A stretch of 41,736 nt of DNA. It comes from a virus. Below are positions 1-6,560 of the stretch, piece by piece. The translations under genes were made by a program, and so were the position numbers. The first letter of the stretch is position 1. The number at the start of each line of letters is the position of its first letter. Location: positions 1-41,736 of IMG/VR virus record IMGVR_UViG_3300005851_000004. One strand, given 5' to 3'. A model generated the notes under the pieces. It saw only the letters and a list, made by a program, of their open reading frames with translations, was not told the origin of the DNA and ran no database searches.

Positions 1-459
1 GTGGTTTCCACGAACGCAGTAGACCTCAACTTTCTCGAAGTTACGAAGCATTTCTACGAAGAAGCCTTGAAGGACTGGGATAGCAAATCGGAAAACTTGT
101 TCGTGGACTACCACTTCCAGTTCATCGATAGATAGGAAGCGAGCAACCTCCTCGTTGTGCACCAAATCCCCCATTAAGAAAACAACCAACTTCTTGACTG
201 GGTGGGAATGACGATGAAGAGCAAGAACCTTCAAAACGTTGCGTGTTAGCCTGAAGAACCTCTCTTCGAAGACAGAGGTGTTGTAAGTCGAAGTCTTGAT
301 ACCGACTTGAAAGTCACTCAGAAGCAGGACGAAAACTTCCTCGTCTCCCTTCCCGTGTTTTGCTTGCTTCAAAGGAGTTGGAGGGATACGAGGAACAATT
401 TCGTCCGCAAAGTTGATTAACTCCGCAGCCAACTGCGAGATGATTTTTTCCTTCCGCAT
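1..459 (-). CDS. Metallophosphoesterase, second copy (partial, cut by window edge)
   Basis: This is the N-terminal 153 codons of a calcineurin-like metallophosphoesterase, a divalent-metal hydrolase of phosphoester bonds. It runs off the left edge without a stop. It is a close paralogue of the complete gene at 40598-41509: window base 1 aligns with 41051, and the first 72 bases are identical. The start ATG (459-457) is preceded by a Shine-Dalgarno-like AGGAGA (plus-strand 467-472) with a 7-nt gap, unlike most phage genes here. Base composition is also richer in G+C than the downstream leftward operon. The GNH and GHFH motifs of the family lie in the missing part or near the edge, so activity cannot be judged. 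Confidence 0.8.
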   Translation of the reverse strand, partial: MRKEKIISQLAAELINFADEIVPRIPPTPLKQAKHGKGDEEVFVLLLSDFQVGIKTSTYNTSVFEERFFRLTRNVLKVLALHRHSHPVKKLVVFLMGDLVHNEEVARFLSIDELEVVVHEQVFRFAIPVLQGFFVEMLRNFEKVEVYCVRGNH

Positions 460-545
460 TTTCTCATCTCCTTTTTATTTTAGGGTTCTTAAGTTGAATT
501 TAACAAAACTTTTTAGAAAAGTCAAATGAATGATGTTAATATTTA
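1..545. repeat. Left copy of a long diverged duplication (with 41051-41595)
   Basis: Bases 1-459 match 41051-41509 with scattered substitutions and no frame breaks. The similarity continues through the upstream untranslated stretch (460-540 against 41510-41590), sharing the words AACTTTTTAGAAAAGTCAAATGA and TGATGTT in part. Roughly nine of ten positions agree by eye. The copies are not identical over their length, so this is a diverged duplication and not a simple terminal overlap of a circular assembly. Confidence 0.85.
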
Positions 546-836
546 CAATTTAAGGTTGTAGTGACGATAAGTCTTGAATTTCTGAAATTTATTTTTTGAT
601 TTTAATGAACGAATTTCAGAAATTAGTTTTCTATAGTTATAGAGAAATTTTGTTGGTTCAACTAAAGCCTTTCCTGACTTGAATTTTCTTGTTTCTTTAA
701 AAAGTTCTTCGTTAGCATCAAAAACGAAAGTTACCTTTTCTTCATCAGATAAATACATTTCTCTGTAACTGAAACCACAAGAAACAAGATAAGCAACCTC
801 TGGTGTATCAGTTGTTTGGTAGATTTGGTTGTTCAT
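543..836 (-). CDS. Hypothetical protein, 97 aa
   Basis: I do not recognise this protein. It is small and basic towards the C-terminus (many Lys/Arg from about residue 50), with no membrane segment. The start lies 2 nt after the stop of the lysozyme-like gene upstream (839-1300), so it is probably translated by coupling; it has neither a Shine-Dalgarno site nor a GGTCG box. It sits between the lysozyme-like gene and the phosphoesterase. The second copy of that module at the right end of the window lacks it, so it is either an insertion here or a loss there. Confidence 0.6.
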   Translation of the reverse strand: MNNQIYQTTDTPEVAYLVSCGFSYREMYLSDEEKVTFVFDANEELFKETRKFKSGKALVEPTKFLYNYRKLISEIRSLKSKNKFQKFKTYRHYNLKL

Positions 837-838
837 TT

Positions 839-1300
839 TTATTTTCTAAATCCTATTTTTCTTATACAATTCCCCCATAGATTTCTTATTGTTATCATAT
901 CTTCGTTTTCAAGAATTTTTATGACGAGATATTTGTTAATCTGTCTATCCCAAATAATCGTCATTATGTAGTTCCAATCTGCTTTTTCTCCTAAAATACC
1001 GTATTTAACGGCAAATTTTTTGAATGTTTCTGGTTTCCATTGAGCATAGGAGTATGAAGCAGTTCCGTCTCTATCTTTAACATTAATCGTCAATGGTTTA
1101 TCCGAACTTTCACACATTATCAATTTTTCTGCCATTTCATTGTAATAGCCTGTATTTTGGTTTTCCACAACAACTAATTGAACTAATGAACTTTTTATTT
1201 CTTTGAAGTTCTTTTTTACAAGCCATATTGACAGAATTAAAGCCAGAATTAGTGAAAAAATCACTAAAATTCTGGCTTTTTTATTACTCGAGGAAGTCAT
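839..1300 (-). CDS. Membrane-anchored lysozyme/lytic-transglycosylase-like protein, 153 aa
   Basis: Residues 10-28 form a hydrophobic segment after a short basic N-terminus, so it is probably an inner-membrane or signal-anchored protein. Residues 60-90 read CESSDKP...N..DRDGTASYSYAQW, which resembles the catalytic region of small transglycosylase/lysozyme folds (iiacES...dGt.SyGlfQ), with Glu64 as the candidate acid. The expected role is cutting peptidoglycan glycan strands in lysis or entry. It has a GGTCG box at 1328-1324, 23 nt upstream of the start. A second C-terminal copy lies at 41640-41736. The substrate and the exact family are not certain. Confidence 0.55.
   Translation of the reverse strand: MTSSSNKKARILVIFSLILALILSIWLVKKNFKEIKSSLVQLVVVENQNTGYYNEMAEKLIMCESSDKPLTINVKDRDGTASYSYAQWKPETFKKFAVKYGILGEKADWNYIMTIIWDRQINKYLVIKILENEDMITIRNLWGNCIRKIGFRK
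1241..1282 (+). terminator. Hairpin plus T-run on the plus strand inside a minus-strand gene
   Basis: AGCCAGAATT (1241-1250) pairs with AATTCTGGCT (1268-1277), extended by AGTGA/TCACT with a 2-nt bulge. On the plus strand it is followed by TTTTTT, the form of an intrinsic terminator for rightward (antisense) transcripts. No plus-strand gene lies upstream in the window. On the minus strand it falls in the codons of the membrane segment and lacks a T-run. Confidence 0.4.
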
Positions 1301-1323
1301 TTTTTAAGGATTGACCTTAATAA

Positions 1324-1328
1324 CGACC
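1324..1328 (-). promoter_or_regulatory. GGTCG box upstream of the lysozyme-like gene
   Basis: GGTCG on the minus strand, 23 nt before ATG 1300, followed by TTATTAAGG. It is one member of a window-wide start-associated motif. A second, weaker GGTCA lies at 1316-1312. Confidence 0.55.
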
Positions 1329-1344
1329 TCATCTTTAATTTTAA

Positions 1345-1488
1345 CATTGGTTTGCTTTCGCTATTTACTTATGGTTTTCTTGAAATTAATGGCTAGCTTA
1401 CCTCATATGGTTTTCTGGTAAAATTTGGCTCGCTATCTACCTATGGGTTTTTTATATAGACTGGCTCGCTGACGATCAATGGTTTTCT
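1345..1488. repeat. Four tandem 36-bp imperfect repeats
   Basis: The word ATGGTTTTCT (third copy ATGGGTTTTT) recurs at 1371, 1407, 1443 and 1479, exactly 36 bp apart. A second conserved word, TGGCTCGCT or TGGCTAGCT, lies about 18 bp before each of the last three. About 9 bp per unit vary. Read on the minus strand, the units give a 12-residue pattern RKPxxxSEPxxx, but in-frame TAG and TAA codons interrupt it. It may be a decayed repeat-coding tract or an iteron-like binding array. The rest of 1301-1509 shows nothing else. Confidence 0.75.
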
Positions 1489-1509
1489 TCTCTCACAAGG
1501 CTAAAATTA

Positions 1510-1694
1510 TTATTTCACAATCATATCTTCCATTTGATGTTTTAAAATATCAACAATATAAGGCTTTGACACTGGTAACCTTTCAAGTTCTCTCCATTTG
1601 ACATACAAATCAACTAAAAATCGTTTTACCATATATCTCCTTGCTCTCATATCAATATGTCCTTTTGTAAGTTCAGGATGTTTTTCTTTCTCAT
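1510..1694 (-). pseudogene. Small gene, apparently frameshifted
   Basis: An A-rich start context leads to ATG 1694, 3 nt after the previous stop, with a GGTCG at 1727-1723 (28 nt away; a short TAATTTTT-type tandem repeat has lengthened the gap). That frame ends after 15 codons at a TGA. From ATG 1650 another frame encodes 46 aa beginning MRARRYMVKRFLVDLYVKWR and ending at 1510. In that second frame the reading continues upstream as ELTKGHID without a start, so a single-base slip in the A-run near 1680 would join the two. It may instead be two tiny genes overlapping at ATGA. The protein family is not recognised. Confidence 0.45.
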
Positions 1695-1696
1695 TT

Positions 1697-2134
1697 TTAA
1701 TTTTTAATTTTTAATTTTTCTGCGACCATTTGGATGTGTTTACAAGTACCATTTGTTAAACTTCCCAAACAATCACAAGTCATCTTATTATTTTTCAAAT
1801 CAACGACAACAAGATAGAAGAAATCATCAGGAAGTCCTAATTCTGATTTAGATTTTTCAGAGGGTTTAACTTTGAAAAACCTGAAATTTTTATTATTCCA
1901 ATCTACAATTTCAACAATTTTTTCATCTTCTTCATTATCATCTTCAGGATTATAGTCATCATCTCCACTCAAAACTTTCCACCAAGGCATTCCGTATATT
2001 TTTTCAATTTCTTTTCTTGCTTCGTATTCCATTTCAACTTCCCAATCGTATATCCACTTATCAATCATATCATCAGTAACACCCATAACTTCGTCTATGT
2101 AATCGTAGATTTGTTCAAATTTTTCATTATTCAT
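1697..2134 (-). CDS. SWIM-type zinc-finger protein, 145 aa
   Basis: The C-terminus (residues 119-133, TCDCLGSLTNGTCKH) has the CxC...CxH arrangement of a SWIM zinc finger, with Cys120, Cys122, Cys131 and His133 as ligands. The first 85 residues are highly acidic, including a run of D/E at about 57-71. SWIM fingers bind DNA or proteins and occur in many unrelated enzymes, so the partner is unknown. A variant box AGTCG lies at 2162-2158, 23 nt before the start. It belongs to the leftward early operon. A second SWIM-like protein is encoded at 5620-6048 in the replication block. Confidence 0.6.
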   Translation of the reverse strand: MNNEKFEQIYDYIDEVMGVTDDMIDKWIYDWEVEMEYEARKEIEKIYGMPWWKVLSGDDDYNPEDDNEEDEKIVEIVDWNNKNFRFFKVKPSEKSKSELGLPDDFFYLVVVDLKNNKMTCDCLGSLTNGTCKHIQMVAEKLKIKN

Positions 2135-2150
2135 TTTTCATCTTTATTTT

Positions 2151-2441
2151 TTAATTCCGACTTTTCTTTTTTTCTTGAATGTTTTGGAAGTAAAGATTGT
2201 CAAATTCCATATCCCATAATTTGTACTCTTGATAAAGTTTTTTTAACCATTTTTTGATAAGTTTTTCAATTTCTTCATCAGAAAGTCCAAGTTCTGCTTG
2301 TAGTCTTGCCCACTCATTAGCTTGATTAAAGATACTTGCTTTGATAACTTGTCTTTCTTTAGAATAATGAAGTTTCTGTATTTGCTGTTCTTTTCTTTTT
2401 ACCCTTTCTTCTATTTGTTCCCAAGAATATTGGTTTTCCAT
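2151..2441 (-). CDS. Hypothetical charged helical protein, 96 aa
   Basis: Not recognised. The sequence is rich in Glu, Lys and Gln with a heptad-like spacing of Leu/Ile in residues 5-35, suggesting a helical or coiled-coil protein of DNA-metabolism or regulatory type. Its start overlaps the end of the upstream zinc-ribbon gene by 31 nt, so it is probably translationally coupled. A weak box variant AGTCA lies at 2471-2467. It is part of the leftward operon. Confidence 0.6.
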   Translation of the reverse strand: MENQYSWEQIEERVKRKEQQIQKLHYSKERQVIKASIFNQANEWARLQAELGLSDEEIEKLIKKWLKKLYQEYKLWDMEFDNLYFQNIQEKKKSRN

Positions 2442-2782
2442 TTTAAATTTTCTTTTTTTATTAATTTGACTTTATTTCTTACTTCTTCCAAACACCTTTC
2501 ACAAATTTTATAGTAGTCACTCCCAAGATATACAGAATTTAGCTTTTTTTCCTCTTCGCCACATAAATCACATAAAAAAAATAAACCTAAATTTCTAATC
2601 TCTTTAACAACATACTTTTTCAAAAATTCATCATCAGGAATATCATCCTCATAGAATTTTCTCAAGTAGTCATAAACAATTTTTTCTCGTGGCAAATTTG
2701 AGTAAATATCAACATAAACAATGTCTTCTCTTTCTTTTTCATGGGTTGGCTTCCAAATAATTAGAATTTTTGATTTTATCAT
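2411..2782 (-). CDS. Zinc-ribbon protein, 123 aa
   Basis: Two CxxC knuckles (Cys71/Cys74 and Cys94/Cys97) separated by 19 residues form a zinc ribbon. The N-terminal 60 residues are mixed alpha/beta without a recognised motif. Such small phage zinc ribbons often bind nucleic acid or modify host transcription, but nothing here fixes the role. A box variant GGGCG (2810-2806) lies 23 nt before ATG 2782, with the usual AAATTAA spacer. It overlaps the next gene in the operon. Confidence 0.6.
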   Translation of the reverse strand: MIKSKILIIWKPTHEKEREDIVYVDIYSNLPREKIVYDYLRKFYEDDIPDDEFLKKYVVKEIRNLGLFFLCDLCGEEEKKLNSVYLGSDYYKICERCLEEVRNKVKLIKKENLKWKTNILGNK

Positions 2783-2816
2783 TTTTTATCCTTAATGTTT
2801 AATTTCGCCCTGTTAA

Positions 2817-3143
2817 TTATTCATCAACGAAAACCCTAAAAAGGTGATATTTGACATTATTTTTGTTTAGACCTAAACCGTGATATTCAATTTTGACCTT
2901 TTTGTTAAGGCAAATATCAAGGTTTTTGTTAAAAATTTTGTCCAAAACAGTATTACCCATAACTCCTATAATTTCTCCATTTTCATTTTCGAAAAGATAC
3001 ATATTTCTGTTTCTGTATTTTCCTCTATTATGCAGAACTCTTCTAAGGATTCCTTCAAATGTATCACCAACATTTTTTGGCTTCCAAAATCCTTTTATTT
3101 GTTTTCTTTCTTCCTCAAAACCAAAAATTTCCTTATAAGCCAT
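2817..3143 (-). CDS. OB-fold-like protein, possible ssDNA-binding protein, 108 aa
   Basis: The residue pattern WKPKNVGDTFEGIL, then a YLFEN..G strand, an L..IF..N helix, KVKIEYHGLG and a terminal YHLFRVFV strand, matches the compact OB-fold proteins that many phages use as single-stranded DNA-binding or DNA-polymerase-accessory proteins. No acidic C-terminal tip is present beyond the last DE. It would act at the replication fork with the primase and helicase encoded from the divergent promoter. A GGTCG box at 3170-3166 lies 22 nt before the start. The call rests on pattern only. Confidence 0.5.
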   Translation of the reverse strand: MAYKEIFGFEEERKQIKGFWKPKNVGDTFEGILRRVLHNRGKYRNRNMYLFENENGEIIGVMGNTVLDKIFNKNLDICLNKKVKIEYHGLGLNKNNVKYHLFRVFVDE

Positions 3144-3369
3144 TTTTTTTGTTTTTGTTTAATAACGACCTTGTTTTAAGTTGCCAATACTCTTTTCTTG
3201 CTTCAACGACTCTTTTAAAGTCTTCGAGGTTATATAGTTTGTCTTTTATGTTCCTTTTTTGAAACCTAATTTCGTTGATATACCTTCTAGCGAACCATTT
3301 TGCTTGATTTGGAGTAATTCCTAATTTTTTTGCTATTTCAAACAATCCTAGATAGGTTTCGTTGCCCAT
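3133..3369 (-). CDS. Helix-turn-helix regulator, excisionase/MerR-like, 78 aa
   Basis: Residues 8-30 (LFEIAKKLGITPNQAKWFAR) form a helix-turn-helix of the excisionase/MerR type, followed by a Tyr/Leu-rich recognition wing (YNLEDFKRVVEARK). It is the first gene of the leftward operon, directly behind the operon promoter and next to the repeated TGTGTAATT sites, so an autoregulator of the divergent control region is a reasonable guess. A GGTCG box (3396-3392) lies 22 nt before the start and inside the predicted 5' untranslated region. It overlaps the next gene by 11 nt. Confidence 0.6.
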   Translation of the reverse strand: MGNETYLGLFEIAKKLGITPNQAKWFARRYINEIRFQKRNIKDKLYNLEDFKRVVEARKEYWQLKTRSLLNKNKKNGL

Positions 3370-3391
3370 TATTTTGATTTTTTTTAATTAT

Positions 3392-3396
3392 CGACC
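3392..3396 (-). promoter_or_regulatory. GGTCG box in the leader of the leftward operon
   Basis: GGTCG then ATAATTAAAAAA, 22 nt before ATG 3369. The -10 box lies at 3424-3419, so this motif is downstream of the predicted transcription start and would be in the mRNA. Confidence 0.6.
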
Positions 3397-3418
3397 TTGA
3401 AGTCTTAACTTCAACACC

Positions 3419-3448
3419 ATTATAACATACTGAATGGTTGATTGTCAA
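3419..3448 (-). promoter_or_regulatory. Sigma70-type promoter of the leftward operon
   Basis: On the minus strand, -35 TTGACA (3448-3443) and -10 TATAAT (3424-3419) are both perfect, with an 18-bp spacer. Transcription would start near 3412 and run through the operon down to base 1. Confidence 0.8.
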
Positions 3449-3781
3449 GATGGTTGATGTTGATAAGTTGTGAATAAAACTTGCATTGGGATATGACGTG
3501 GTTTTGCGACTGTGATTAAGGAAGAACAATTACACACCCCCTACCCCCTCCTGAGACACAAGAAAAATTGTGTAATTGATGGCAAAAACCTCGAAAAATC
3601 GAGCAAAAATAATAACATCACAATAATTACACTCCACGGTAACAATTACACAGTGTAACTATTATGGTGTTATTATTTTTTCCTTATTTTTCCTATATTT
3701 TTCCTATCAATTACATAATTTTTCAATTGTGTCAGGGAATTGCAAGTGAAAAACTGTCTTTTGTCAAGTCCTTCTAAAATC
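3449..3781. promoter_or_regulatory. Divergent control region with dyad and repeated TGTGTAATT sites
   Basis: There are no genes here. Two 26-bp arms (3608-3633 and 3652-3677) form an imperfect dyad with about four mismatches and an 18-bp centre. The word TGTGTAATT or its complement AATTACAC(A) recurs near 3528-3536, 3568-3577, 3626-3633 and 3643-3651, with weaker forms near 3710 and 3735. The layout between two divergent promoters fits operators of a repressor, or a replication-initiation site, or both. Confidence 0.55.
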
Positions 3782-3810
3782 TTGACATTTGCTTACAACA
3801 CGGTTATAAT
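3782..3810 (+). promoter_or_regulatory. Sigma70-type promoter of the replication genes
   Basis: TTGACA (3782-3787), a 17-bp spacer and TATAAT (3805-3810) are a perfect consensus. The start codon of the first gene is only 9 nt after the -10 box, so the transcript should be leaderless or nearly so. Confidence 0.85.
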
Positions 3811-3819
3811 GTTATCATA

Positions 3820-4599
3820 ATGAATGAAACTTTGCTTTTCGGTAAGCAATTTCTAGTCGATTTGTACGTCTATGGCGGTTTTAATTTGGAAGACATTGAA
3901 AATGTAGGTTCCAAATTTCTGTCGGAAGAAGATTTAAATGAAGTCCTTTACTATCTAAAGATTTTGGACGAAGAATACAAAAAATGGAAAGAAGAAAATA
4001 AAAATCTTTACAAAAAAAACGATATTCAAGTTATGGTTGAATTTTTCCCTGATTTGATGAATAATCCAGAATATCTTCTTGAGTCATTACGAGAAAATCT
4101 TAAAAATTTCATTAAAGAAAAGGAAGCTTTAGATATTTTCCTTTGGGAAAACATTAAAAAATTGGAAGATGCAAAAGAAAAAGGTCTTCCTCTTTGGCAC
4201 GAATTTTCAAAAAGATACAACTTTTTGATAGAGAGAATTGAAACTTTATCATCTTTAATCGAATTTCTAGAAACTTACAAAAAAATACCAGAAAAAACAA
4301 ATTTTGAAGAAGAAAGAGAAAATTTTAGAAATAAAGTCAAAAAGGTTTTAAACCTTGATATTGAAAGAGTTGTCGAAGATGAATTCGATGTAAAAATACC
4401 TCATAAAGAACCAGCACTTATAAAATGCCAACTACCAGGTCATAATGATACAAGTCCTTCCTTTGCTATCTATAGAAAAACTAATTCTTTTTACTGCTTT
4501 GGCTGTCAAAGAGGAGGTAATGTAGTTAATTTCATTAAAAACCTTTACAAAATGGATTTTTACGAGGCCATTAATTATCTTTACAACAAATATGTATGA
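3820..4599 (+). CDS. CHC2 zinc-finger primase-like protein, 259 aa
   Basis: The C-terminus holds a DnaG-type CHC2 zinc finger: Cys203, His208, Cys226 and Cys229, with the family pattern DTSPSFAIY...FYCFGC..GGNVVNFI. In primases this domain recognises template sites. The N-terminal 190 residues are charged and helical and unlike any primase core. There is no TOPRIM catalytic domain, so this protein alone should not synthesise primers unless another subunit does so. It is the first gene after a perfect promoter with almost no leader, and its end overlaps the helicase gene start by 8 nt, so the two are probably coupled and work together at the origin. Confidence 0.75.
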   Translation: MNETLLFGKQFLVDLYVYGGFNLEDIENVGSKFLSEEDLNEVLYYLKILDEEYKKWKEENKNLYKKNDIQVMVEFFPDLMNNPEYLLESLRENLKNFIKEKEALDIFLWENIKKLEDAKEKGLPLWHEFSKRYNFLIERIETLSSLIEFLETYKKIPEKTNFEEERENFRNKVKKVLNLDIERVVEDEFDVKIPHKEPALIKCQLPGHNDTSPSFAIYRKTNSFYCFGCQRGGNVVNFIKNLYKMDFYEAINYLYNKYV

Positions 4600-5638
4600 T
4601 TTCAGAAGGATAGAAGACGTATCAAAAAGTCCAATAGAAAAAGCCAAAGAAGTCGATGAAATTGTTGAAAAATTGTTAAGTGCTGAAGAGTTAAAAAACC
4701 TTTCTTTTAATCCAGAAGAAAAATTTATTGTCGAAAACATAATTGTTAGAAATGGTATAAATCTTTTCTCAGGTTTTTATGCTTCAGGAAAAACAACCTT
4801 ACTTCTTTATTTTTGTAAACTTATCTTGGGAGGACAATTTTACCATTTTAGAGTTTTCCCTGGCAATTATAAAATTTGCTATTTAGGGGAAGATCCTAAA
4901 GAAGTTATAGGCGAAAAATTAAAACTTTTAAATTTCAAAAGTGAGAATTTTTATTATGGCAATGAAACAATATTTTTAGATGATGATGTTCAAATAGCAC
5001 AACTATCATATTTATTGAAAAAACGAGGCTTTAACATTTTAGTTGTTGATCCATTAAGGAAATTTTTCAAAGGTGATGAAAACAAATCTTCTGATATTAG
5101 GCGTTTAACCGAAAACATTAGAAAATACTTTTGTAATCAAGGAATAACTTTCATTTTTACTCATCACTGGAGCAAAGGTTCTACTTACGAAAACAATGAA
5201 AAAGAAATTTTCAAAAAACCTAAATCTCTTTCTTCTCGAGGTTCTTCAGACATTGGCGCTTCCGCAGATATTGTTTATACCATTATCAGAATTATGGGTA
5301 AGGAAGGCTTTGAAATTATGTTAAGTCAAGATAAAAACAGATTTGGCCCAGAAATTAAAAATCTAAAGTTTGATTTTACAGATTGGAACAACATAACTTG
5401 TATAGACTACTCTATTTCGCAAACTCTTAAAGAAAAGTTCAAAAAAGAGTTTGAATCAGCAATTAAAAATGAAGATGATTTTGCTTTGTCAAGAGAAGAG
5501 GCTTTACAATTAGCAAAAAGTTTGGGTTTATCTTTAACGTTATTTCAGGTTGTTATTCGTGAATACAAAGAAGAAGGCAAAATAAGGTCCGAAAAAAAAG
5601 GAAAATATGTTACTTATAGATGGATCGGCGAAATTTAA
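4592..5638 (+). CDS. RecA-fold replicative helicase, RepA/AAA_25-like, 348 aa
   Basis: Walker A is GFYASGKTT (residues 61-69) and Walker B is ILVVDPLRKF (Asp153). A later segment, FIFTHHW...SSRGSSDIGASAD, matches the sensor region of RepA-type hexameric helicases (AAA_25). The C-terminal 80 residues contain a winged-helix-like stretch. It should hydrolyse ATP to unwind DNA at the fork, paired with the zinc-finger protein just upstream; primase zinc finger plus RepA-like helicase is a common phage and plasmid arrangement. It overlaps the next gene by 19 nt if that gene begins at 5620. Confidence 0.8.
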   Translation: MYDFRRIEDVSKSPIEKAKEVDEIVEKLLSAEELKNLSFNPEEKFIVENIIVRNGINLFSGFYASGKTTLLLYFCKLILGGQFYHFRVFPGNYKICYLGEDPKEVIGEKLKLLNFKSENFYYGNETIFLDDDVQIAQLSYLLKKRGFNILVVDPLRKFFKGDENKSSDIRRLTENIRKYFCNQGITFIFTHHWSKGSTYENNEKEIFKKPKSLSSRGSSDIGASADIVYTIIRIMGKEGFEIMLSQDKNRFGPEIKNLKFDFTDWNNITCIDYSISQTLKEKFKKEFESAIKNEDDFALSREEALQLAKSLGLSLTLFQVVIREYKEEGKIRSEKKGKYVTYRWIGEI

Positions 5639-6048
5639 AAACAATGTATAAAGCACTAGTTAATTGGGAAAACTTGCTTAAGAATTTCAGAATTTACAAA
5701 GTTATTCTCAAGGAAGTTGAACCATCTGATGAGACAAAAGAATTTAGAAAAAAAATTTATGAGCCAATGTGGGATAATATTGCTCCTGAAATAAAAAAAA
5801 GATATGGGTGGAAAAACAAAGAAGAATTTTTGAATGAAATTATTAACAAAAAACACCTAATTTTTTACTATACAAGAGATGGAAGGTTAAGATGTACCTG
5901 TTTAGGCTATAAATCGGCAAAAAAAGTTGGTAGAGTTTGCCATCATTTATATGAGTTTTACAAAGAAGTTGGGGCTGATAATGAAACTTTAGAGAAAATT
6001 ATGCCAAGGAAATTAAAGTTTGCATTAAAAAAGAAAAAACAACAATGA
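5620..6048 (+). CDS. SWIM-like zinc-finger protein, 142 aa
   Basis: Residues 91-110 read RCTCLGYKSAKKVGRVCHHL: Cys92, Cys94, Cys107 and His109 give the CxC...CxH SWIM pattern. The rest is charged and helical. ATG 5620 overlaps the helicase end by 19 nt; ATG 5644, six nt after the helicase stop in an A-rich context, is an equally good start and would give 134 aa. The position behind the helicase suggests a DNA-bound replication accessory. It is the second SWIM protein of the window but is not an obvious close copy of the one at 1697-2134. Confidence 0.6.
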   Translation: MDRRNLKTMYKALVNWENLLKNFRIYKVILKEVEPSDETKEFRKKIYEPMWDNIAPEIKKRYGWKNKEEFLNEIINKKHLIFYYTRDGRLRCTCLGYKSAKKVGRVCHHLYEFYKEVGADNETLEKIMPRKLKFALKKKKQQ

Positions 6049-6125
6049 TTTACATACAAGGAGATATAATCTTCAAAAAAATTTCCAAAGAAGAATACTT
6101 AAATGAACTTAAGAAAGAAAACTAA
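6045..6125 (+). CDS. Tiny protein, 26 aa
   Basis: The start overlaps the previous stop as ATGA and the stop overlaps the next start as TAATG, the usual sign of coupled translation on both sides. The peptide (MIYIQGDIIFKKISKEEYLN and on) is charged and has no recognised motif. The tight packing is the main support. Confidence 0.45.
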   Translation: MIYIQGDIIFKKISKEEYLNELKKEN

Positions 6126-6556
6126 TGGAAGAACAAAAAACAATTAAAGTTTGGGTAGATGGAGGTTCAAGCGGAAATCCTGGTAAAAGTGCAATAGCTT
6201 TTGTGATTATAGGAAATAATCTTACAAGAATGTATGCCAATTTGTTAAAAAATGAAGCAACAAACAATGAAGCAGAGTATCTTGCTCTAATAAAAGCTTT
6301 AATGGAACTTTTGAATTATAAGATTAATTTTTCTGATTATCATCTTGTAATTCATAGTGATAGTCAATTAGTTGTTAATCAGGTTAAGGGTTTATGGTCT
6401 ATAAACAAAGAAAAATTTGTAAAATAGGTGAAAAAAATTAGGAAAATGTTATCTTGTTTTAGGTCTTGGGAAATTAAATGGATACCCAAAAAAGAAAACA
6501 AAATTTGCGATGGGCAAGTTAAAGCTATTCTTTATTGGGCGAAAAGAGTAAAATAA
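6125..6556 (+). pseudogene. rnhA: RNase HI interrupted by an in-frame amber codon
   Basis: Residues 1-100 are a clear RNase HI: Asp12 in VDGGSSGNPG, Glu49 in NNEAEY and Asp79 in HSDSQLV. Codon 101 is TAG (6425-6427). The same frame then continues to a TAA at 6554-6556 with SWEIKWIPKKENKICDGQV, which matches the RNase HI C-terminus and supplies the fourth catalytic Asp (residue 129). The full frame is 143 codons, the usual length of the family. RNase HI degrades RNA in RNA-DNA hybrids, such as primers. Without readthrough the product lacks helix 5 and the last catalytic Asp. TAG ends other genes here (14348, 21542), so it is normally a stop. This is a fresh nonsense mutation, a suppressed stop or a sequencing error. 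Confidence 0.8.
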
Positions 6557-6560
6557 GTTG

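Noticed and set aside
1-545. Terminal redundancy or a circular-genome overlap with 41051-41595
   Set aside because: The two copies differ at many positions and the flanking gene content differs, so they are paralogous regions rather than one sequence read twice.
1345-1488. A short CRISPR array
   Set aside because: The repeat unit itself varies, spacing between conserved words is only about 9-18 bp, and there are no equal-length unique spacers or cas genes.
6425-6427. TAG reassigned to an amino acid across the phage
   Set aside because: Large terminase (14346-14348), the coiled-coil gene (21542) and the protease (39934-39936) end at TAG with sensible C-termini and downstream starts, so TAG works as a stop.
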